Origin: Myxococcales bacterium UBA1660
GTDB lineage: Bacteria > Myxococcota_A > Polyangia > Polyangiales > Houyiibacteriaceae
Assembly: GCA_002320815.1 (NCBI GenBank)
Contig: DCLA01000116.1
Span: forward strand, 1 to 32,192
Length of the DNA stretch: 32,192 nt
Direction: 5' to 3'
In this document: piece by piece, positions 23,884 to 31,269 of the stretch
How the letters are laid out: each line of letters starts with the position of its first letter
Numbering within the stretch: the first letter of the stretch is position 1
The notes under the pieces: generated by a model
Database searches by the model: none
Seen by the model: the letters and a program-made list of their open reading frames with translations, nothing else
What the model was told of the DNA's origin: nothing
Program-made: the position numbers and the translations under genes

Positions 23884-24372
23884 ATGCCGCAAGACCTGAG
23901 CGTGGCCGATGCATTCGATTACACCGCGATCGTTCGACGCGTCCTCCGGGGCGTGATGCCCGAGGTGCTCGGGCGGGTGGCCGCCGAGGGGCTCCCCGGC
24001 GACCACCACTTCTTCATCGTGTTCTCGACCACCGCGCCGGGTGTGGTCATGCCCAGCCACCTGCGCGCCTCGTACCCGGACGAGATCACCATCGTGATCC
24101 AGCACCAGTACGAGAACCTCGTCGTCGACGAGACCGGCTTCGGCGTGCGCCTGCGCTTCGGCGGGGTGCCCTCGGACCTCTGGGTCCCCTACGGCGCGGT
24201 GAAGCTCTTCACCGACCCCAGCGCGCAGTTCGCGCTCCAGTTCGACGTGGACCTCGAGGAGGTCGCCAACGCGCCGGAGCCGGAGCCGGAGGCCGACGAG
24301 GCCCCGAGCGAGAAGCCGCGCTCCGACGAGGGCGGCACCGTGGTCCAGGTGGACTTCGGCAAGAAGCGCTGA
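23884..24372 (+). CDS. sspB: ClpXP adaptor protein, SspB family
   Basis: A 162-residue protein of the SspB family, which tethers ssrA-tagged or other substrates to the ClpXP protease. The Sm-like substrate-binding fold is seen as FFIVFSTTAPGVVMPSHLR, EITIVIQHQYENLVVDETGFGVRLRFGGVPSDLWVPYGAVKLFTD. A flexible acidic linker (EPEPEADEAPSEK) leads to the basic-hydrophobic tail VVQVDFGKKR, where SspB proteins carry the ClpX-docking XB peptide. It is the last gene of the cluster, 56 bases after the previous stop. The ATG at 23884 lacks a visible ribosome site. Being last in an operon of three unknown genes hints that ClpXP delivery is part of their control. Confidence 0.88.
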   Translation: MPQDLSVADAFDYTAIVRRVLRGVMPEVLGRVAAEGLPGDHHFFIVFSTTAPGVVMPSHLRASYPDEITIVIQHQYENLVVDETGFGVRLRFGGVPSDLWVPYGAVKLFTDPSAQFALQFDVDLEEVANAPEPEPEADEAPSEKPRSDEGGTVVQVDFGKKR

Positions 24373-24398
24373 GCGCCCCTCGGTCGGGTGGGGCCGCC

Positions 24399-24542
24399 GG
24401 TCAGCGCCGCCGCCGGTCGCGAGCGCCTCGATCAGCACGGCCGCCGGTCGGCGAGCGCCTCGATCAGCACGGCCGCCGGTCGGCAAGCGCCTCGGTCAGC
24501 GTCGTCGCCGGTTGGCGAGCGCCTCGATCAGCACGGCCGCCG
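24399..24542. repeat. 32-bp tandem repeat array
   Basis: Units begin at 24421, 24453, 24485 and 24517, a fixed 32-bp period, with a decayed partial copy before them (24399-24420). The units at 24421 and 24453 are identical, and the fourth is identical over its 26 bases. The third (24485-24516) differs at about seven positions. There are no spacers, so this is not a CRISPR array. Since 32 is not a multiple of three, the array changes frame at every unit. It overlaps the 3' end of the small minus-strand frame at 24496-24780. Confidence 0.85.
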
Positions 24543-24780
24543 CGTGCAGGTCGACGGCTTGGTGTCGCTGCCGATGCCCATGGCTCCACCAGAAGCGAGC
24601 GTTCCCCTGGATGCGAGCGGCCTCGAGGCCGACGCGCTCGGCGTCCTGGTCGATGGCGGCGACCAGGTCCATGAGGGGCTTCCGCCAGCGATCGGGGAGA
24701 CGTGAGACGAAGACCCGGAGTTCGTCATCGGCAATCACTGAGACCGGGATTGAGCACACCCGAGCTACGAGCGGAATCAC
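24496..24780 (-). CDS. Small hypothetical protein or gene remnant ending in the repeat array
   Basis: A 94-residue frame with strong high-GC third-position bias on this strand (codons such as GTC, GCC, CTC, GAC), unlike a random frame. The segment DDELRVFVSRLPDRWRKPLMD, then a helix QDAERVGLEAARIQG and HRQRHQAVDLHAAAVLIEALANRRRR, looks like a helical, basic protein. The final codons (AAVLIEALA) are encoded by the 32-bp repeat, and the stop arises from the frame change in the next unit. Start uncertain (GTG 24780 or a GTG ~15 codons on). It may be a truncated relic. No family is recognised. Confidence 0.4.
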   Translation of the reverse strand: MIPLVARVCSIPVSVIADDELRVFVSRLPDRWRKPLMDLVAAIDQDAERVGLEAARIQGNARFWWSHGHRQRHQAVDLHAAAVLIEALANRRRR

Positions 24781-24799
24781 CCCTTTTGCCTAATCCATT

Positions 24800-24869
24800 C
24801 GAGTGACCCCTGTCGGGGGCGTACTCGTGCCGCAAGATTGTCGACAGCAGCGTAAAAGTCCCCGACAAT
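24800..24869 (+). promoter_or_regulatory. Competing inverted repeats in the 5' leader of the histidine kinase
   Basis: CCCCGACAAT (24860-24869), just 8 bases before the kinase ATG, can pair with TGTCGGGG (24811-24818) or with ATTGTCG (24837-24843), but not both. A separate hairpin spans 24800-24827 (CGAGT/ACTCG outside, CCCC-TGTC-GGGG inside). TGTCGACA at 24839-24846 is a palindrome. This could be an attenuator-like switch or a set of TGTCG protein-binding sites. The pairings are seen; the function is inferred. Confidence 0.35.
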
Positions 24870-24877
24870 GCGTCTCG

Positions 24878-26962
24878 ATGGAAGGACTCTCCTCGGAGGC
24901 CGAGCGTCTCGAAGCGCTCAGGTCGTACGAGATCATGGATTCGGAGCCCGAGCCGACGTTCGACGGGATCGTCCAGTTGGCGGCTTCGATGACCGGCACG
25001 CCCATGGCGGCCATCTCGCTCCTCGACGAGGCGCGCCAGTGGTTCAAGGCGCGCGTCGGCCTGGAGGTCGAAGAGACCCCGAGAGAGATCGCCTTCTGTG
25101 ACCACACCATTCGCTCCAGCGAGCCGATGGTGGTAGCCGACGCGACGGCCGACGAGCGCTTCAGCGACAACCCCCTGGTCCGGGAGGCGCCGGGGATCCG
25201 GTTCTATGCCGGTGTCCCCATCCACGGCGGTCCAGGCGCGCGGCTGGGCACCCTCTGCGTCCTCGACCGCAAGCCTCGTTCGATGCCTCCCGAGCACATG
25301 GAGGCGCTACGGCTGCTCGCGCAGCAGGTGGAACTCCTGCTCGCCACGCGGCGCAAGGAGCGCGCGCTGGTCTCCGAGCTGCAGCGGTGCGTTCGGGAGA
25401 ACGACGTGCTCGCCTCGGTGGTCGAGAAGGCTCCGGTGATGATGTTCGCCAAGGCGTGGCCGAGCCTGAACGTGACGTTCTGGAACTCCGCCGCGGAGCG
25501 CATCACCGGGGTGCCCCGGGATTCGTTGGTCGGGCGGACGGGGATGGAGAGCTTCCCGCGCCACGAGATGGAGGCCTTCCTGGAGCGCGACCGCAAGGTC
25601 CTCACCGAGGGGGTCGAGGTCGAGGTGGTGGAGACGGTCACCGGCCCTCGGGGACCCCGCACGCTTCGGACGCGGAAGATTCCCGTGACGGGCACGGACG
25701 GTCCCTTCCTGTTGGGAATCTCGGAGGACATCACGGACCTGCGCGCTCGCGAAGCCGAGCTGGACGAGCTCAACCAGGGGCTCGAAGAGCGGGTCGAGGA
25801 GCGCTCCCGGCAGCTCCTGGACCTCGAGGAGCAGCTCCATCAGGCACGACGGCTGGAGGCCCTGGGGCGACTCGCGGGCGGCGTCGCTCACGACTTCAAC
25901 AACCTGCTCACCGTCATCCTGGGCTACTCGGAGCTCTTGGCGCGGGACAAGTCGCTGAGTGAAGACGTGCGGCGCGACATGGCCGATGTCGCCGATGCCG
26001 GCGCGCGCGCCGCCCGGCTCACTCAACAGCTCCTCGCCTTCGGCCGCCGACAGGTCCGCCGGCCGGTCCCGGTCAACCTCGGCACCGAGGTACGGGAGGC
26101 GCTGCCACTCCTCCGTCGGATGATCAGCTCGACCATCGACATCGTGGTGGTGGAAGAGCCGGGGCGTCTGGTCGTCGAGGCGGATCGCGCGCAGCTCGAG
26201 CAGGTCCTCACGAACCTGGTGGTCAACGCCGCCGACGCGCTGCCCAACGGGGGCCGCATCACGCTGCGCATCTTCTCCTTGGCCGACGGCGAAGCCGCGA
26301 CCGACGGCTTCCTCGCGGAGCCGGTCGTGGGCCTGGCGGTCGAGGACGATGGTGTGGGGATGACGGCGGAGGTGCGTGCGCGCATCTTCGAGCCCTTCTA
26401 CTCGACCAAGAAGGAAGCCCGCGGGACCGGTCTCGGCCTCGCCACCGTCTTCGGGATCATCCAGCAGTCCGACGGTTACATCGACGTGGACTCGGAGCTC
26501 GGGAAGGGTACGACCGTACGGGTTTACTTCCCTGCCGAGCTCGAGCGGACCGCGTTTCCCTCGTCGGCCCCGGGCGCCGAACCGCTCGAGGTGCCCCGAC
26601 GCAGCGACCGCACCCTACTGGTGGTCGACGACGACGAGTCCGTGCGTGGCTTCGTCTCCCGAGTGCTCCGCGAGGCGGGCTACCAAGTGCGGGAGGCGGC
26701 CAGCCCCGGCGACGCCCTCTTGGAGTGCGAGGGCCGCCTCGACCAGATCGACCTGCTGGTGAGCGACCTGGCCATGCCGCGCATCACCGGCGTCGAGCTG
26801 GCGCGGCGACTCCGAGTAGAGCGACCCGACCTGCCGTGCATCTTCATGTCCGGCTACGCCAGCGATGGGGCGCCCATTCCCGAGACCGACAGTCTGGTTC
26901 CCAAGCCGGTGTCGCCAGCGGAACTCTTGAACGCGGTGGCCTTGGTCCTCGCCGAGCCCTGA
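24878..26962 (+). CDS. Hybrid sensor histidine kinase (GAF-PAS-HisKA-HATPase-REC)
   Basis: A 694-residue cytosolic sensor kinase. A GAF domain (about 5-160) begins with the typical ERLEALRSYEIMDSEPEPTFD and ends GVPIHGGPGARLGTLCVLD. A PAS domain (about 185-300) holds FWNSAAERITGVPRDSLVG. A coiled coil leads to the H-box AHDFNNLLTVILGYSELL (His338), followed by the HATPase boxes NLVVNAADALP, DDGVGMT, FEPFYSTK and GTGLGLATVFG. The C-terminal receiver (RTLLVVDDDES) has phospho-acceptor Asp630 in VSDLAMPR and MSGYASDG. There are no TM helices, so it senses a cytoplasmic signal. The ATG at 24878 is preferred over a GTG 75 bases upstream because the GAF family starts at this point. The DAC-like gene follows after 55 bases, so the two may be functionally linked. 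Confidence 0.93.
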   Translation: MEGLSSEAERLEALRSYEIMDSEPEPTFDGIVQLAASMTGTPMAAISLLDEARQWFKARVGLEVEETPREIAFCDHTIRSSEPMVVADATADERFSDNPLVREAPGIRFYAGVPIHGGPGARLGTLCVLDRKPRSMPPEHMEALRLLAQQVELLLATRRKERALVSELQRCVRENDVLASVVEKAPVMMFAKAWPSLNVTFWNSAAERITGVPRDSLVGRTGMESFPRHEMEAFLERDRKVLTEGVEVEVVETVTGPRGPRTLRTRKIPVTGTDGPFLLGISEDITDLRAREAELDELNQGLEERVEERSRQLLDLEEQLHQARRLEALGRLAGGVAHDFNNLLTVILGYSELLARDKSLSEDVRRDMADVADAGARAARLTQQLLAFGRRQVRRPVPVNLGTEVREALPLLRRMISSTIDIVVVEEPGRLVVEADRAQLEQVLTNLVVNAADALPNGGRITLRIFSLADGEAATDGFLAEPVVGLAVEDDGVGMTAEVRARIFEPFYSTKKEARGTGLGLATVFGIIQQSDGYIDVDSELGKGTTVRVYFPAELERTAFPSSAPGAEPLEVPRRSDRTLLVVDDDESVRGFVSRVLREAGYQVREAASPGDALLECEGRLDQIDLLVSDLAMPRITGVELARRLRVERPDLPCIFMSGYASDGAPIPETDSLVPKPVSPAELLNAVALVLAEP

Positions 26963-26974
26963 CGACCTGGCGCG

Positions 26975-26990
26975 CCCGCGCCGGCGCGGG
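26975..26990. repeat. Perfect 16-bp GC palindrome between kinase and DAC-like gene
   Basis: CCCGCGCCGGCGCGGG is a perfect palindrome with no loop, 12 bases after the histidine-kinase stop and 27 bases before the next start. It could act as a weak terminator or a dimeric protein site. Its chance frequency is raised in DNA this GC-rich. Confidence 0.4.
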
Positions 26991-27017
26991 AGTCACGCGC
27001 GGGGGCCCCGAGCGTCT

Positions 27018-28289
27018 ATGCTGACGTCGATGTTCGCGTACCCGCCCGACCTCGCCCGCCGCTTGCCCAAGTGTTGGCCCGGCCGGCTCGCCGTGGATCC
27101 GGAGGCGCTGGAGCACGTGCTCTCGGTGGCCTACCAGGCCTCGCTGATGCGCGAGGAGGGGCGGGCGGTCCGATTCCGGCTGCTGGTGGCCCGCCCGGAA
27201 GAGGTCGGTGAGGCGGAGCCCCTGGGCGCGCAGCGGCTGGCCTTCGAGCCCTCCCGGGAGCTCTCGGCCGACGAGCTCCGGCGGCTGAGCCCGGCCACCG
27301 GGTTCACCCACACGCTCATCGGGGTCTCGCTCGAAGGCGGGGAGCCGCGCATCTGGGGCATCGTGAACACCGGGCCCAGCTGGCTCGCGCGATCCTGGGG
27401 CGGGCGCGCGCTGCCCTCCCACGGCGCGGCGCCCGACCAGCTCCCGGAGCACGCGCCGGTGATCCACGTGACCGGCCCGGGGCGCATCCTGGTCCACTCG
27501 GGCGAGACGCTGGTCGCGGCCCTCGAGCGCGGGAAGGTCACCGACGCGGTCAACGACGTCTTCAGCGCCGACTGGCTCTCGGCCCTCTTCGCCGGGGGCC
27601 GCGAGGAGCTCCACCAGCGGCACCGGGACGCGACCGGCGAGGGCGTCTGGGCCGAGGTCGACGACTCGCTGGTCCACAACCTCTCCCAGCACATGGTGCG
27701 GCGGGCCCTGACCCACATCCGGCAGGCGGCCCACGGCGGCATGCTCCTCTTCGCCGACCCCTCGGTGGCCCGGGGGTACCTGAAGGGCCAGGGCACGGTG
27801 CGGGTGAAGTACGGCCTCGCCGACGGCGCACCCCGGCGCCGCTATCGCTCGCTGACCCAGCGGGTGATGCGCTCCCTCGCCGAGGCCCGGGAGGGCGCGG
27901 TGGGCTGGGACGACTTCGTGGTCGACCGCAGCGCCGCCCTCCGCGAGGTCGAGGACGCCATCTTCGAGCTCTCGCGCTCGGTGGCCATGATGGCCGCCGT
28001 GGACGGCGCGGTCCTCCTGGACAAGCGCTTCGAGATCTTGGGCTTCGGCGCCGAGGTCTCCGCCGAGCTCCCCACGCCGCCACGGGTCTGGGAGGCCCTG
28101 GATCCCGCGGGCGAGCAGACCCGGGAGGACCGCGCCGAGTCGGTGGGCACCCGGCACCACGCGGCCTATCGCTTCGTCACCGCGCACCCGGAGGGGCTCG
28201 CGGTGGTGGTCTCCCACGACGGCACCGTGCGCTTCGTGGCCCACCGCGACGGCCGCGTCGTGTGGTGGGAGCAGTTCTTCAGCGGTTGA
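27018..28289 (+). CDS. DAC/DisA_N-like nucleotide-cyclase-fold protein
   Basis: A 423-residue protein whose C-terminal ~130 residues match the diadenylate-cyclase (DAC) core. AAVDGAVLLDKRFEILGFG holds the DGA motif (Asp329-Gly330-Ala331). GTRHHAAYRF (Arg379-His380-His381) stands where DACs have GTRHRAA, and VVVSHDGTVRFV (Ser399-His400-Asp401) stands where DACs usually have SEE. The N-terminal ~300 residues form an uncommon domain with a central beta segment (FTHTLIGVSLEGGEPRIWGIVNTG) of the type placed in front of DAC-related sensor families (DACNV-like). It may bind or make a cyclic or linear nucleotide. The altered RHR and SEE motifs leave catalysis uncertain. Start at ATG 27018, or 27030 four codons on. 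Confidence 0.75.
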   Translation: MLTSMFAYPPDLARRLPKCWPGRLAVDPEALEHVLSVAYQASLMREEGRAVRFRLLVARPEEVGEAEPLGAQRLAFEPSRELSADELRRLSPATGFTHTLIGVSLEGGEPRIWGIVNTGPSWLARSWGGRALPSHGAAPDQLPEHAPVIHVTGPGRILVHSGETLVAALERGKVTDAVNDVFSADWLSALFAGGREELHQRHRDATGEGVWAEVDDSLVHNLSQHMVRRALTHIRQAAHGGMLLFADPSVARGYLKGQGTVRVKYGLADGAPRRRYRSLTQRVMRSLAEAREGAVGWDDFVVDRSAALREVEDAIFELSRSVAMMAAVDGAVLLDKRFEILGFGAEVSAELPTPPRVWEALDPAGEQTREDRAESVGTRHHAAYRFVTAHPEGLAVVVSHDGTVRFVAHRDGRVVWWEQFFSG

Positions 28290-28294
28290 GCCGG

Positions 28295-28369
28295 GGCTCG
28301 CGGCTCAGCCGGTGAGCCCGGACTCGAGGCTCAGCGGGTGAGCCCTGGCTCGCGGCTCAGCCGGGGACC
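28295..28369. repeat. 26-bp tandem repeats forming terminator-like hairpins
   Basis: Units at 28295, 28321 and 28347 have a 26-bp period; the last is partial. The first two each contain GGCTCA-(5 nt)-TGAGCC (28302-28318 and 28328-28344), a perfect 6-bp hairpin. They fill the gap between the convergent DAC-like and PAP2 genes, and the PAP2 stop (28357-28359) falls in the third unit. They are a plausible bidirectional terminator that has been duplicated. Confidence 0.7.
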
Positions 28370-29103
28370 AGCTCGCCTTGGCGCTCGGCGGGCTTCTCCA
28401 CCTGACCGCGCCGCTGGAGCTGTCGGGCTACCATCCAGGCCATCGCGGCCCAGAGTCCGCCGATGGTCCAGCCCGCGAGGACGTCGGTCGGCCAGTGGAC
28501 GCCGAGGTACACGCGGGAGATGCCCACCATGATCGTGATGAGCACCGCGAAGCCGACGATGAACGCGCGGGTGGAGCGGCGCGCGTGGGCGCGCATCAGC
28601 AGGGCGCCCAGGGTCAGGTAAGTGACCGCGGCCATCATCGAGTGGCCGCTGGGGAAGGACTTCGTGTAGACGATGGATCCGTGGGGGACGAGCGCGGGGC
28701 GGGGTCGGTCGAAGCCCGTCTTGAGCAGGATGCTCAGCAGGATGCCGCTGGCGACCGCGGTGAAGAGCAGCACCGCGTTGCGCCGCTTGCCGGTGAGGAA
28801 GAGGTAGAGCGTCGACATGAGCGTCAGCAGGCCGAGCACCGCGACGCCGCCCAGGGCGGTGAAGTCGCGGCCCATCTCCTCTACCCATCCGGGCCCGACG
28901 GGGTCGGAGAGGTCGGCTTCGTTCCGCATGCTCATCAGGATGGACTCGTCCATCGCGTGGGTGCTTCCGGCCATGACCTCGGTGGCGATGTGGATGAACC
29001 CCCAGCCGAGCCCGGCCATCAGGACCAGGACCAAGAGCGTGCGGAGTTCGAAGCGGGCGGTGCCGGCGCGGAGGCGGTCGAAGGACCGACGTAGGGATTC
29101 CAT
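28357..29103 (-). CDS. PAP2-family phosphatase
   Basis: A 248-residue integral membrane phosphatase. The three-part catalytic signature is complete: KTGFDRPRP (KX6RP), SFPSGHSMM (PSGH) and SRVYLGVHWPTDVLAG (SRX5HX3D). Hydrophobic helices (TLLVLVLMAGLGWGFI, GGVAVLGLLTLMSTLYLFL, AFIVGFAVLITIMVG) give about six membrane spans. It removes phosphate from lipid phosphates such as undecaprenyl diphosphate or phosphatidic acid at the outer face of the inner membrane, which would fit a cell using lipid-linked glycans. The ATG at 29103 begins MESLRRSF; upstream in-frame residues are unrelated. It is transcribed alone, divergent from the P-loop gene. Confidence 0.92.
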   Translation of the reverse strand: MESLRRSFDRLRAGTARFELRTLLVLVLMAGLGWGFIHIATEVMAGSTHAMDESILMSMRNEADLSDPVGPGWVEEMGRDFTALGGVAVLGLLTLMSTLYLFLTGKRRNAVLLFTAVASGILLSILLKTGFDRPRPALVPHGSIVYTKSFPSGHSMMAAVTYLTLGALLMRAHARRSTRAFIVGFAVLITIMVGISRVYLGVHWPTDVLAGWTIGGLWAAMAWMVARQLQRRGQVEKPAERQGELVPG

Positions 29104-29217
29104 CGCGCCGAGAAGAGCAACATGCGTGCCCCCGGCGATCGTCCGGACAAATGGGTCCCGGGGGCGTGCCCGATCGAGTCGCGACCGCACGGGGGAGGCG
29201 TATTGCGACACTCGCCG

Positions 29218-29787
29218 ATGAGCTCCGCGAGGACGAACCGGATCGTGGTCGTCGGCGCTTCGGGGTCGGGGAAGTCGACGCTCGCGCGCTCCCTGGAGAC
29301 CCGGTGCGGGCACGCGCGCCTCGAGCTGGACGCGCTGCATCACGGGCCGGGGTGGACTCGGCGGCCGGCCGAGACCGTGCGCTGGGAGGTGCGCGCGTTC
29401 CTCGAGCGAGAGGGCCGGTGGGTGATCGACGGGAACTGGTTCGGCCTCCGGGACCTCGTCTGGCCTCGGGCCGACACGATGGTCTGGCTGGATCCATCGC
29501 GGGCGCGGCTCCTCGCGCAGGTCGTGACGCGCACGGTGCGGCGGACCCTGACCCGCGAGGAGCTGTGGAACGGGAACCGGGAGCCCTGGAGCAACCTCTA
29601 CTCGTTGGATCCCGAGCGCTCGATCATCGCCTGGTCGATGACCTCGCTGGCGGGCTACCGGGCGGAGCTCGCCGAGCGGATGAGCCGCGGGGAACCCGGG
29701 AACGCGCGCTGGGTGCGGCTCACGTCGCGGCGCGAGGTCGAGGGCTTCGTCGCGCGGCTCGAACGAGACCGAGGCGCAGAGGGCTGA
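29218..29787 (+). CDS. P-loop nucleotide kinase-like (adenylate kinase/FlaR-type) protein
   Basis: A 189-residue NTP-binding protein. Walker A is VVGASGSGKSTLARSL near the N-terminus. LELDALHHGPGW matches the substrate-side segment of the adenylate-kinase-like FlaR/topology-modulation group. WVIDGNWFGLRDLVWPRADTMVWLD has the Walker B-like strand and the lid-side segment, and ARLLAQVVTRTVRRTL follows. The natural substrate of this group is unclear, so it should not be called adenylate kinase outright. The ATG at 29218 is chosen because the P-loop is 12 residues in. It ends 33 bases before the convergent hydroxylase gene. Confidence 0.85.
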   Translation: MSSARTNRIVVVGASGSGKSTLARSLETRCGHARLELDALHHGPGWTRRPAETVRWEVRAFLEREGRWVIDGNWFGLRDLVWPRADTMVWLDPSRARLLAQVVTRTVRRTLTREELWNGNREPWSNLYSLDPERSIIAWSMTSLAGYRAELAERMSRGEPGNARWVRLTSRREVEGFVARLERDRGAEG

Positions 29788-29820
29788 GGCGCGGCGGAGC
29801 GGCCGCGCTGGCGCGGGGGT

Positions 29821-30489
29821 TCAGCGGGCGGTGCCGAAGATCAGATCGGGCAGCGGGGTGAGCGACGAGTAGTTCTTCGACATGTCGTTCAGGTGATGGA
29901 CCTGGTGCTTCTTGGTCAGGAAGTTCAGCGGACCGAAGAAGCGCAGGTCGAGCCCCGAGTGGATCACGATGTTCAGCGTCGAGTAGACGAAGAAGGCGAT
30001 CAGGAACGCCGAGACGTGCACCGGGCCGATGAGCAGCGTGGAGCCGAAGAGGAGGCCCAGGCCGGCCAGGAGCTCGATGGGGTGCAGGTAGAAGCTCTCG
30101 AGCGCCGAGGGGTTCCGGACCCGGTGGTGCATGCCGTGGACCAGCCGCATCAGCTTCTTGTGATGCAGGGTGCGGTGCAGCACGTAGTAGACGAAGTCGT
30201 AGATGGTCAGGATGCCGATGGCCTGGAGCGCGACGACCCACCACGCGGTGGGCTCGAAGTGCACCAGGTGGTCGAAGAGCAGGTAGCTGGGCCCCATCAC
30301 CGCCGCGAGCGAGAGCGTGGAGATCATGGCCATGACCATGAGGCGGTTCCGGGGATCGACCTTGATCGACGGCCGGTCGCTCAGGCGCCGATCGGCGAAG
30401 CGGGGCGAATGGTAGGCCCACGCCAGCGAGCCCAGGAGGACCGCGTCGAAGAGGAGCGTGACCGCGACGACACCGTAGAAGAGAGCCAT
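29821..30489 (-). CDS. Sterol desaturase/fatty acid hydroxylase family protein
   Basis: A 222-residue di-iron membrane hydroxylase. The histidine clusters that bind the two irons are present in order: HRTLHHKK (HX3HH), HGMHH (HX2HH) and HQVHH (HX2HH), with an extra His in NIVIHSG. Four or so hydrophobic helices (GVVAVTLLFDAVLLGSLAW, LSLAAVMGPSYLLFD, VVALQAIGILTIYDFVYYVL, ELLAGLGLLFGSTLLIG) place the active site on the cytoplasmic side. Members oxidise sterols, fatty acids or carotenoids; the substrate is unknown here. The ATG at 30489 is preferred over a GTG three codons upstream. Confidence 0.9.
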   Translation of the reverse strand: MALFYGVVAVTLLFDAVLLGSLAWAYHSPRFADRRLSDRPSIKVDPRNRLMVMAMISTLSLAAVMGPSYLLFDHLVHFEPTAWWVVALQAIGILTIYDFVYYVLHRTLHHKKLMRLVHGMHHRVRNPSALESFYLHPIELLAGLGLLFGSTLLIGPVHVSAFLIAFFVYSTLNIVIHSGLDLRFFGPLNFLTKKHQVHHLNDMSKNYSSLTPLPDLIFGTAR

Positions 30490-30578
30490 CGCGCGCACCC
30501 TACGACCGTCGATCCCGAGGTCGCAGCCGAGCCGTGCGCAAGCTCAATGGCCGCCGCGCGCCGCCGATCGCGGCGGGT

Positions 30579-31157
30579 TCAGTCGTCGCCGTAGCTGAAC
30601 ACGTAGCCCAGGCAGGTCACCTCGCCGCCCAGGCGGCGGACGCTGGCGTAGACGTCGCCGTCGTCGCTGGAGTCGCCCTCACAGGTGGGCTCGATGTCCA
30701 TGGCGGCGCCGCCGTCGGTGGTGGTCATGCAGCAGCCGCGGAGGTCGCCTTCCATCGCGTCGGTGGTGCCCTCGGGGCAGGTGAAGGTCGTGGTGCCGCC
30801 GTCGCAGACGAAGTACTGGCAGAGTTCCCAGGGCTGATCGCTGGTGCGCGCGGCGAGGGCCACCCGGGGCTCCATGTCGCCGCCGGCCACGTCCTCGTCG
30901 TGGAAGACGAACCAGTCGATGTCGTCGATGGGGTCGATGGTCCCGAAGATCTCGCCCACCGGGAAGTCGGCCGACGAGTCGATGTCCGGGAGGTCCTGGG
31001 CGGTCTGGGGGGTGTCGTCCGGGGTCTCGTCGGGACAGTCGGTGCCGGCGTCCGGGCCGCCGTCGAACGAACCCAGGTCCGGGCGCGGGTGGTGCCCGTC
31101 GTCGCCGCAGGCGGCCAGGGAGAGGAGGAGCAAGGGCAAGGTAAGGAGTCGCTTCAT
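30579..31157 (-). CDS. Putative lipoprotein
   Basis: A 192-residue secreted protein with a type II signal peptide: MKRLLTLPLLLLSLAACGDD, lipobox LAAC with Cys17. The mature part is rich in Asp, Gly and Pro at first (a linker typical of myxobacterial lipoproteins). It then has beta-strand-rich segments and about seven further Cys (TDCPDETPDD, CQYFVCDGG, FTCPEGTTD, GCCMTTTDG, PTCEGDSS, VTCLGYVFS), suggesting disulfides. No family is recognised. The ATG is at 31157; the 112 bases to the divergent DUF1801 gene hold both promoters. Confidence 0.8.
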   Translation of the reverse strand: MKRLLTLPLLLLSLAACGDDGHHPRPDLGSFDGGPDAGTDCPDETPDDTPQTAQDLPDIDSSADFPVGEIFGTIDPIDDIDWFVFHDEDVAGGDMEPRVALAARTSDQPWELCQYFVCDGGTTTFTCPEGTTDAMEGDLRGCCMTTTDGGAAMDIEPTCEGDSSDDGDVYASVRRLGGEVTCLGYVFSYGDD

Positions 31158-31269
31158 GGTCACCGTCGGATCTGGGGCCGTGGGGCCCAGGGTCGAGACG
31201 GATCGAGGGGTCGCGCCGCTACAGCGTGCCCCCTTGGGTGGGGGCGCGCGCGGGGATAGGATCCCGCCC

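Noticed and set aside
24399..24542. CRISPR array
   Set aside because: The 32-bp units are directly adjacent with no spacers, and no cas genes are nearby.
24388..24705. Plus-strand frame through the tandem repeats
   Set aside because: Repetitive Arg/Ser/Gly translation without domain; third-position base bias supports the opposite strand.
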